Below are positions 1-5,849 of a DNA stretch of 6,711 bases, piece by piece; position 1 is the first letter of the stretch; the number at the start of each line of letters is the position of its first letter. The DNA comes from Acidobacteriota bacterium (GTDB lineage: Bacteria; Acidobacteriota; Terriglobia; Bryobacterales; JACQDG01). The position numbers were made by a program, and so were the translations under genes. The DNA lies in NCBI GenBank assembly GCA_016201195.1, contig JACQDI010000746.1:1-6711 (forward strand), in the 5' to 3' direction. The notes beneath the pieces were generated by a model. The model did no database searches. It was given only the letters and a program-made list of their open reading frames with translations, and was not told the origin of the DNA.

Positions 1-169
1 AGAAAGTGAAGGCGATAGCGACCGCGTTGTAAGCGTCGTAGACGATCTCGGTGGCCGACGGAGCTTCTGCGAGCACCATGTCTCGCAGGGCCAGAGTAAG
101 CTCACCGACGCGGCTGTTGTAAGCCGAAAGAAACTCGATCAGTTTCGAGTCCGGTTTTCGAATCGCCAT
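1..169 (-). CDS. DUF1801 domain-containing protein, N-terminal part (cut by window edge)
   Basis: Only the first 56 codons are present; the gene runs off the left edge. The protein starts MAIRKPDSKLIEFLSAY and includes VGELTLALRDMVL and an APSATEIVYDAYNAVAIAF stretch. The pattern of an acidic/aromatic helix, LALRxxVL, AP, and YDAYNAVA matches the N-terminal half of DUF1801 (YdhG-like) proteins, which are small cytosolic proteins of about 110-140 residues. One Bacillus member has been described as frataxin-like, but the function of this subgroup is not established. The ATG at 169-167 is supported by a GGGAG ribosome binding site 8 bases upstream. It lies only 15 bases after the stop of the DUF1501 gene on the same strand, so it may be read on the same transcript, though its role need not be related. 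The family call is by recognition of a fragment and is moderately secure. Confidence 0.7.
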   Translation of the reverse strand, partial: MAIRKPDSKLIEFLSAYNSRVGELTLALRDMVLAEAPSATEIVYDAYNAVAIAFTF

Positions 170-177
170 GCGACTTT

Positions 178-182
178 CTCCC
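178..182 (-). promoter_or_regulatory. Ribosome binding site of the DUF1801 gene
   Basis: On the minus strand the bases read GGGAG, followed by 8 bases and then the ATG at 169. This is the clearest Shine-Dalgarno site in the window and fixes the start of the DUF1801 gene. It sits in the 15-base gap just after the DUF1501 stop codon (185-187), so no separate promoter fits between the two genes unless it lies inside the DUF1501 coding region. Confidence 0.55.
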
Positions 183-184
183 GA

Positions 185-1585
185 TCAGACGAGCAACTTC
201 TTCACGACATTTCCGGCCACGTCGGTGAGGCGGAAGTCGCGGCCCAGGTGGCGGTAGGTGAGGCGCGTGTGGTCGAGGCCCAGGCCGTGCAGGAGGGTGG
301 CCTGCAGGTCGTGGACGTGGATGGGGTCCTCGACGATGTTCATGCACAGGTCATCGGTTTTGCCGACCACCTGGCCGCCGCGAATGCCGCCGCCGGCCAT
401 CCACATGCTGTAGGCGAGCGGGTGGTGGTCGCGGCCGGCGTTGTCCTTCTGGCTCGGGTTGCGGATCTCGACCATCGGCGTGCGGCCGAATTCGCCGCCC
501 CAGATGACCAGCGTGCTCGAGAGCAGGCCGCGCTGCTTGAGATCCTTAAGCAACGCGCCAGTGGGACGGTCGGTGATGTCGCAATTCTGCTTGAGCTTCT
601 TGTTGAGCTCGGCGTGGTCGTCCCAGCTTGCGTGGGCCAGCATCACGAAGCGGACCCCGCGCTCGACCATGCGCCGGGCGAGCAGGCAATTGACCGCGTA
701 GGGGCGCGTGGTCTCGTTGTTCACCCCGTACATCTCCAGCGTCTGCTGCGATTCCTTGGAAAAATCGAGCAACTCGGGCGCGGCCGATTGCATGCGGAAC
801 GCCAGCTCGTAGGAGGCGATGCGCGAGGCGATCTCCACGTCGGCGGTGGCGGCGCGGTGCTCCTCGTTCAGCTCGCGCAGGACGTCGAGCGAGACCCGCT
901 GCGTGCGAGTGCTGACGCCGGGAGGATTCGAGAGATATAGGATCGGATCGCCGCCGTTGCGGAAGACGACCCCCTGATATTCCGAGGGCAGAAAGCCACT
1001 TGACCAGTTAGAGGTTCCGCCGCTCGTGCCTTTGCCCGAAGCGAGCACGACGAAACCGGGCAGGTTCTGCGACTCGCTGCCCAGGCCGTAGGTGACCCAG
1101 GCTCCCATGGTGGGACGGCCGAACTGGGTACTGCCACTGAACAGCAACAATTGGCCCGGGTGGTGATTGAAGGCGTCGGTGTGCATGGATCGGATGAGAC
1201 AGATGTCGTCGGCGCAGGAGGCGGTGTGGGGCAGAAAGTCGGAGAACTCGGTGCCGCAGCGGCCGGAGGGGGCAAACACGCGGGGGCTCGCGAGCACCGC
1301 CGCGTCGGGCCGGATGAAGGCGAGGCGCAGGTCTTTGGTCAGCGAGGCGGGCAGCGGCGTGCCGTGCCACTTCTGGAGCGCGGGCTTGGGGTCGAACAGG
1401 TCGAGCTGGCTGGGGCCGCCCTCCATGAACAGGAAGATGACGTTCTTCGCCTTGGCGGGGAAATGCGGCCGGCGAAGGGATTCGGCGTCGAGCAGGTGGG
1501 CGAGCGCGATAGTGCCGAGGCCGCCGGCGCAGCGGCGGAAGAAGTCGCGGCGGGTTTGGATGAGCTGGAAGTCGGCGAAGGTCAT
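185..1585 (-). CDS. DUF1501 family protein, Tat-exported, alkaline-phosphatase-like (complete)
   Basis: A complete 466-residue DUF1501 protein, a normal length for the family. Residues 11-16 read TRRDFF followed by a small-residue helix (about 18-32), the usual twin-arginine export signal of this family, so the protein is expected outside the cytoplasm. The first core strand and metal-site loop follow (PAKAKNVIFLFMEGG at 43-57, then D62 and DPKP at 65-68). Later conserved blocks are GAWVTYGLGSESQNLPGFVV (161-180), RRMVERGVRFV (304-314), GGEFGRTP (363-370), GRDHHP (384-389), WMAGGG (395-400) and HDLQATLLHGLGLDHTRLTY (425-444). These Asp/His motifs resemble the sulfatase/alkaline-phosphatase fold, but the reaction is not known. 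Its ATG overlaps the stop of the upstream PSCyt1/DUF1553 gene by one base (TAATG), so translation is probably coupled. The Shine-Dalgarno site is weak (AGAGA), in keeping with coupling. The family call is very secure; the activity is not. Confidence 0.95.
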   Translation of the reverse strand: MTFADFQLIQTRRDFFRRCAGGLGTIALAHLLDAESLRRPHFPAKAKNVIFLFMEGGPSQLDLFDPKPALQKWHGTPLPASLTKDLRLAFIRPDAAVLASPRVFAPSGRCGTEFSDFLPHTASCADDICLIRSMHTDAFNHHPGQLLLFSGSTQFGRPTMGAWVTYGLGSESQNLPGFVVLASGKGTSGGTSNWSSGFLPSEYQGVVFRNGGDPILYLSNPPGVSTRTQRVSLDVLRELNEEHRAATADVEIASRIASYELAFRMQSAAPELLDFSKESQQTLEMYGVNNETTRPYAVNCLLARRMVERGVRFVMLAHASWDDHAELNKKLKQNCDITDRPTGALLKDLKQRGLLSSTLVIWGGEFGRTPMVEIRNPSQKDNAGRDHHPLAYSMWMAGGGIRGGQVVGKTDDLCMNIVEDPIHVHDLQATLLHGLGLDHTRLTYRHLGRDFRLTDVAGNVVKKLLV

Positions 1586-4119
1586 TATTCTCTATGTATG
1601 AACTCGTCCAGGTTGAGCAGGACGCGGCCGGCTGCGGCCCAGGCGGCCGCTTCCGCCGGATCCACGCCGTCCAGCGCGTGAGGGAACAAGGCCTGCGCTT
1701 CCTTGGGGTCGTTGCGCAGGATGTCGACCTGCTTCTCGAAATAGGCGGCCATGCGCTCGGTCTCGCGCGCCGTGGGGCGACGGCTGAGGCACAGCTCGAA
1801 GCCGTAGCCGAAGCGGCTGGCGAAGCCTCCAGGGACCTCCCGCAGCAAGCGCAAGGCGAGCGCCTGGGACGCTTCGAAGAACACCGGATCATTCAGCAGA
1901 TCCAGGGCCTGGAGCGGCGTGTTCGATCGCTGGCGGCGGCTGCACGCCAGGTAGGCGTCGGGCGCATCGAAGTTCATCAGTTGCGGAAACGGCACCGTGC
2001 GCTGGAAGTGGATGTAGAGACCGCGGCGGTAGCGGTCCGGGCCCTGGGTCTCCTCCCACTTCACCCCGCTCGCGTAGCCGAGCTGCGCCACGCCGGCGGG
2101 CAGCGGCGGGCGGACGCTCCTGCCCCCGATGGCCGGATTGAGCAGGCCCGAGACGGCCAGCGCTGAATCGCGGATCAGCTCGGCGGGGAGGCGCAGGCGT
2201 GACTGGCGGGCCACGAGCACGTTGTCGGGATCGCGCGAATCGATTTCCGGCCGCGAGCGCGACGACTGCCGGTAGGTCGCAGAAGTGACGATCAGCCGGT
2301 GCATGTGCTTCATGCTCCAGCCGCGGTCCATGAACTCTGAGGCCAGCCAGTCGAGCAGCGCGGGGTGCGAGGGCCGCTCGCCCTGCGTGCCGAAATCTTC
2401 GGAGGTCCGCACCAGGCCGCGGCCGAAGAACTCCTGCCACATGCGGTTCACGGTGACCCGGGCGGTGAGCGGGTTTTCGGGGCTGACCAGCCACCGGGCC
2501 AGCGTGAGCCGCGAGGGTGGGGAACCGGGGGGCGGCGAGGCCAGCACGGCCGGCGTGCCGGGTGTGACCTCCTCGCCCGGGTCGCGGAAATCGCCGCGGT
2601 GGAGCACGTGTGTTCTGCGGCGCTCGCCGAACTCGGCCAGCGTCTGCGCCATGCTCACCTCGGGAGGTTTGAGTTCTTTGAGCTTCTTGCGCAGCTCGTC
2701 GATCTTCTCCTTGGCCAGGCGCTCTTTGCCGAAGGCGTCGCCGAAGCGGGCGATGAAGTAGTCGGCGATCTGGTCGCGCTGCTTCTCGGTGCGTTGCGCA
2801 GGATCGAGCTTCACGATGGCTTGGCCGCCGACCATGTTGTTCCCGAGGTATTTCCACGCTTTGTCCCACTCCGCGGACTGGCCGGGGTTGGCCGCCGCCT
2901 CGAGCAGTTTGTGCTCCCACTCGGCCTGAAGCTCGGGGATGCCGTATTCCTCGAGCAGCGCGCGGCGCTTCGCCGCGTATTCGGGACGCCGGGCCAGGTA
3001 AGGGCCGATCTCCCCCGGAAGCGGCGCGTCGATGTCCAGCTCGTGCGCCGGGTTGAAAAAGGCGAAGAGCCGGTAATACTCTTTCTGGCTGATGGGATCG
3101 TACTTGTGGTCGTGGCACTGGGCGCAGCCGACGGTCAGGCCGAGCCAGACCGTGCCCAGCGTGTTCGTGCGATCGAAGACCTCCTCGACGCGGAACTGCT
3201 CGGTGTCCACGCCGCCCTCGCGGTTGGTGAGCGTGTTGCGGTTAAAGCCGGTGGCGACCTTCTGCTCGATGGTCGCGTTCGGCAATAGATCGCCGGCGAG
3301 CTGCTCGATGGTGAAGCGGTCGAAGGGCAGATCGCGGTTGAGCGCTTCGATCACCCACTGCCGGTAGCGCCAGGCGTGAGGGCGCGGGAGGTCGCTCTCG
3401 TAACCATCGCTGTCGGCGTAGCGGGCAAGATCGAGCCAGTGCCGCGCCCATTTTTCGCCGTAGTGCGGCGAGGCTAACAGCCGGTCCACCACGTGCTGGT
3501 AGGCATCCGGGCGCGGGTCGGTCAGAAATTCCGCCGTCTCTTCCGGCTTCGGAGGCAGTCCGATCAAGTCGAGGCTCAGCCGCCGCAGCAACGTTCTCCG
3601 GTCGGCCTCCGGCGACGGCTCAATCCCCTCCGCTTCGAGCCGCGCCAGGACAAAGCGGTCGATCGGGTTTTGCGTCCACGCCTGTTTTCGAATGGCCGGC
3701 AACTCCGGCCGGCGGATCTTCTGAAACGCCCAGTGCGGCTCCGCCTTTGGCCACTTCGCGCCCTGATCGATCCACGCCCGCAGGATACCTACTTCTGCCG
3801 CGGTCAACTTCGACCCCACCGGCGGCATCTTTTGTCCGGCGACGAACTGGATCAGCTTGCTTTCGGCGCTCTTGCCGGGAAGGATCACCGGCCCCGACTT
3901 ACCGCCCCGCAGAGCGTCTTCGCCCCGGTCGAGGCGCAAGCCGTTCATCTGCTGCTGCGGGCCGTGGCAGACCTGACACCGGGCTTTGAGGATGGGCTCG
4001 ATGTCGCGGGCGAAGTCAGCGCGGATGTTGGCCGCCGGCGGCAGGAGCGGGCCATCCGCCGCCGCAGCTATCAATCCCAGAAGAAACAGGCCGCTTCTTA
4101 CCATCGTCCTGAAGCACAC
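1585..4119 (-). CDS. PSCyt1-DUF1549-DUF1553 protein, exported cytochrome-c-like (complete)
   Basis: An 844-residue three-domain protein. Residues 7-21 (VRSGLFLLGLIAAAA) form a basic then hydrophobic signal peptide. PSCyt1 covers about 34-125: FARDIEPILKARC, heme-binding motif CQVCH at 48-52, and a possible Met ligand in KMPP (M98). DUF1549 covers about 150-360, with NPIDRFVLARLE (151-162), HYGEKWARHWLDLARYADSDGY (219-240) and a second CxxCH, CAQCHDHKYDP, at 332-342. A charged helical linker (about 440-485) leads to DUF1553 at about 538-840: NPLTARVTVNRMWQEFFGRG (549-568), HPALLDWLASEF (585-596), WSMKHMHRLI (601-610), NTPLQALDLLNDP (733-745) and the end motif LLNLDEF. Such proteins are predicted secreted redox or polysaccharide-related proteins; the reaction is unproven. 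The first codon is GTG (4119) with GGGG 5 bases upstream; an in-frame ATG at 4104 has AGGA only 2 bases away. Either start keeps the signal peptide. The stop overlaps the DUF1501 start (TAATG). Confidence 0.95.
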   Translation of the reverse strand: MCFRTMVRSGLFLLGLIAAAADGPLLPPAANIRADFARDIEPILKARCQVCHGPQQQMNGLRLDRGEDALRGGKSGPVILPGKSAESKLIQFVAGQKMPPVGSKLTAAEVGILRAWIDQGAKWPKAEPHWAFQKIRRPELPAIRKQAWTQNPIDRFVLARLEAEGIEPSPEADRRTLLRRLSLDLIGLPPKPEETAEFLTDPRPDAYQHVVDRLLASPHYGEKWARHWLDLARYADSDGYESDLPRPHAWRYRQWVIEALNRDLPFDRFTIEQLAGDLLPNATIEQKVATGFNRNTLTNREGGVDTEQFRVEEVFDRTNTLGTVWLGLTVGCAQCHDHKYDPISQKEYYRLFAFFNPAHELDIDAPLPGEIGPYLARRPEYAAKRRALLEEYGIPELQAEWEHKLLEAAANPGQSAEWDKAWKYLGNNMVGGQAIVKLDPAQRTEKQRDQIADYFIARFGDAFGKERLAKEKIDELRKKLKELKPPEVSMAQTLAEFGERRRTHVLHRGDFRDPGEEVTPGTPAVLASPPPGSPPSRLTLARWLVSPENPLTARVTVNRMWQEFFGRGLVRTSEDFGTQGERPSHPALLDWLASEFMDRGWSMKHMHRLIVTSATYRQSSRSRPEIDSRDPDNVLVARQSRLRLPAELIRDSALAVSGLLNPAIGGRSVRPPLPAGVAQLGYASGVKWEETQGPDRYRRGLYIHFQRTVPFPQLMNFDAPDAYLACSRRQRSNTPLQALDLLNDPVFFEASQALALRLLREVPGGFASRFGYGFELCLSRRPTARETERMAAYFEKQVDILRNDPKEAQALFPHALDGVDPAEAAAWAAAGRVLLNLDEFIHRE

Positions 4120-4141
4120 GGTAACCCCGCGGACAACGGCC

Positions 4142-4147
4142 TGTCAA
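4142..4147 (-). promoter_or_regulatory. Possible -35 element for the PSCyt1-DUF1549-DUF1553 gene
   Basis: The minus strand reads a perfect TTGACA here, in the only intergenic space ahead of the second module. Seventeen bases further on, the expected -10 position (4124-4119) reads TTACCG, a poor match to TATAAT, and it would overlap the GTG codon at 4119. If this promoter were real, only the ATG at 4104 could serve as start, with a leader of a few bases. The perfect -35 is suggestive, but the weak -10 keeps this tentative. Confidence 0.22.
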
Positions 4148-4166
4148 ATATAGAGGAAGGGGTTAT

Positions 4167-4181
4167 TGCTACACTTCGTAT
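4167..4181 (+). promoter_or_regulatory. Extended -10 promoter, probably leaderless, for the UPF0175 gene
   Basis: The bases TGCTACACT at 4167-4175 match an extended -10 element (TGnTAnnnT). Six bases (TCGTAT) separate it from the A of the ATG at 4182, so transcription would be expected to begin at or within a base or two of the start codon. No Shine-Dalgarno site is at a usable distance: the purine run AGGAAGGGG (4154-4162) ends 19 bases before the ATG. The -35 position (about 4147-4152, AATATA) is not a good match, which is common for extended -10 promoters. The region upstream (4146-4152) is locally A/T rich against a GC-rich background. Confidence 0.42.
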
Positions 4182-4427
4182 ATGGCAAAGCCCGGCAGGC
4201 TTGATCGGCGACGAGCCGTCCTGGAGCAATACAAGCGCGGGAAAATCACCATCCGACAAGGCGCCGAAATGCTCGGCCTCTCCTACTGGGCCATGAACGA
4301 TCTGCTGCGAAAGAATCACATTCCCTTGGTAGGTCAAGCAGGGCCGTACGAGAAAGCTCTGGCCCTACGCGGGAAGATCGAGCTGGAAGTAGACTTGGGC
4401 CACTCCCGCGAGCGGCGGCGGCGTTGA
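4182..4427 (+). CDS. UPF0175-like small helix-turn-helix protein
   Basis: An 81-residue protein, the only plus-strand gene. The N-terminal two thirds read RRAVLEQYKRGKITIRQGAE, then MLGLSYWAMNDLLRKNHIPLV. The order 'YKxGKIxxxxAAExLGLSxWxxxDLLxxxxIP' is the signature of UPF0175 proteins, small helix-turn-helix proteins often paired with a PIN-like toxin gene and regarded as antitoxins or regulators. This one lacks the usual N-terminal beta strand seen in longer members and starts almost directly at the first helix. After IPLV (about 47-50) the tail is not recognisable and ends in a basic SRERRRR. No PIN-like or other toxin gene is adjacent: both neighbours are on the opposite strand. It is divergent from the PSCyt1 gene (62-base gap) and convergent with the damaged DUF1501 gene (15-base gap). 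The coding call is good; its role is unknown. Confidence 0.78.
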   Translation: MAKPGRLDRRRAVLEQYKRGKITIRQGAEMLGLSYWAMNDLLRKNHIPLVGQAGPYEKALALRGKIELEVDLGHSRERRRR

Positions 4428-4442
4428 CGCTTCCGCTGACTC

Positions 4443-5847
4443 CTACCCCACAATCTGCGGGATTAGCTCCCCGTACACATCCGTCAGCCGCATGTTGCGG
4501 CCGTTGAACAGGTAGGTGAGCTTGGTGTGGTCCATACCTAGCAGGTGGAGGATGGTGGCGTGCAGGTCGTGGGTCGAGTGGGGCTGGACGGCGGCCTTGT
4601 AACCGAATTCGTCGCTCGCGCCGATGACCTGGCCGCCCTTGATTTTGGCGCCGGCCATCCAGATGGTCATGGCTCCGGGGTTGTGGTCGCGGCCGACGCC
4701 GCGCTGGGAGATCGGCATGCGGCCGAACTCGGACTGCCACATCACTAGCGTGGAGTCGAGCAGGCCGGTGCGTTCCAGGTCCTCGAGCAGGCCGGCCATG
4801 GGCTTGTCGCATTCGGCGGCGTGGCGGGTGTGGTTCTCCTTCACGTCGCGGTGGGCGTCCCAGGTGTCGAAGTCCTGCGCGCCCAGACCGCCGTGGTAGA
4901 GCTGCACGAAGCGGACGCCACGCTCGACCAGACGCCGGGCCATCAGGCACTGGTGGCCGAACAGCGCCGTCACCGGGTCGTCCAGGCCGTAGAGCTTCTT
5001 TACCGAGGCCGGCTCCTTGCTGACATCCACGGCCTCCGGCGCCACGCCCTGCATGCGGTAGGCAAGCTCGTAGGAGGCGATGCGCGCCGCCAGCTCCGAG
5101 CTGCCCGAATATTTCTTCGCGTCGAGATCGTTGAGCTTGCCGAGCAGATCCAGGCGCGCCCGCTGCTCCTCCGGCGGCAGGTCACCCGGGGGACGCAGGT
5201 CGATGATGGGATCACCCGACGAGCGGAAGATGGTGCCCTGGTAGGCGGCCGGCATAAACCCGGGGCTCCAGTTGGCCGTCCCGCCGAAGGGCCCGCCGCG
5301 CGGATCATAGATGACCACGAAGGCTGGTAGGTTCTGGTTCTCGGTGCCCAGGCCGTAGGTCACCCAGGAGCCCAGGCTCGGGAAACCCATCAGGATGCGG
5401 CCGCTCGCCAGCTCGTAGTGCGCCAGTACGTGATCGTTGGATTTGCCGAACATCGAACGGATCAGGGCAATCTTGTCGACCTTCTGCGCCACGTGCGGGA
5501 ACAGTTCGGAAACGTCGATGCCCGACTGGCCGTATTTTTTGAATTTGAACGGGCTGCGCATCAGCGGTCCGGGATGGCCCTGGCGCACGATGATCTCGCC
5601 CTTGCCCTCGAGCGGCTGGCCGTGATAGCGGTCGAGATCCGGCTTGGGATCGAAGGTATCGACGTGGCTCACGCCGCCGGAGCGGCTGGCGGGGGGCGGT
5701 CGGGGACTCGACGTTGGGTGTGGCGGCGAGGAGGCCTTGCTGGTTCAGCAGGTGCGCCAGAGCGACGCCGCTCAAGCCGCCGCCGGCCTGAAACAGGAAA
5801 TCGCGGCGAGAAACGAAGCCGAGTTTTTTGCCGGGGCAGTCGGTCAT
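4443..5847 (-). pseudogene. DUF1501 family gene with internal deletion and frameshift
   Basis: The gene starts at an ATG at 5847, two bases after the stop of the upstream DUF1553 gene. The first frame gives MTDCPGKKLGFVSRRDFLFQ, a classic Tat signal (SRRDFLF at 13-19), then GGGLSGVALAHLLNQQGLLA and TAPRQP. At about 5681-5682 the reading changes frame; the second frame continues SGGVSHVDTFDPKPDL and runs unbroken to the TAG at 4443, with LGSWVTYGLGTENQNLPAFVV, ARRLVERGVRFVQLYHGG, SEFGRMP, GVGRDHNP, WMAGAKIKGGQ and HDLHATILHLLGMDHTKLTY. Between PRQP and SGG the family normally has HFPAKAKxVIFLFM (present in the downstream paralogue at its residues 41-54); here only one base remains. A loss of about 41 bases would restore a single frame of 482 codons. 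The GTG at 5672 could start a 409-residue product, but it would lack the export signal and first core strand. Either a true pseudogene or an assembly error. Confidence 0.82.
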
Positions 5848-5849
5848 AG

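Noticed and set aside
248..940. Plus-strand open frame (230 codons) opposite the intact DUF1501 gene
   Set aside because: Antisense shadow of conserved DUF1501 coding sequence; the product is Val/Ala/Gly rich with no recognisable motif.
2365..3288. Long plus-strand open frame (307 codons) opposite the PSCyt1-DUF1549-DUF1553 gene
   Set aside because: It is antisense to a gene with strong family motifs throughout, has a low-complexity Ala/Arg/Gly/Leu-rich product, and is expected by chance in GC-rich DNA.
3694..3710. Perfect 6-base inverted repeat (GGCCGG, 5-base loop, CCGGCC)
   Set aside because: It lies within conserved DUF1549 coding sequence (RRPELPA) and is a likely chance product of high GC; no T run or regulatory setting.
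4411..4437. Possible bidirectional terminator between the convergent UPF0175 and DUF1501 genes
   Set aside because: AGCGG and CCGCT can pair around a small GCG-TTGA-CGC hairpin, but the inner loop is uneven, there is no T run on either strand, and most of it is coding.
5691..5696. Six-G run as the sole cause of the DUF1501 frame break (homopolymer error or programmed slippage)
   Set aside because: A one-base slip here could join the frames, but it would not account for the missing HFPAKAKxVIFLFM residues, so a deletion explains the data better.
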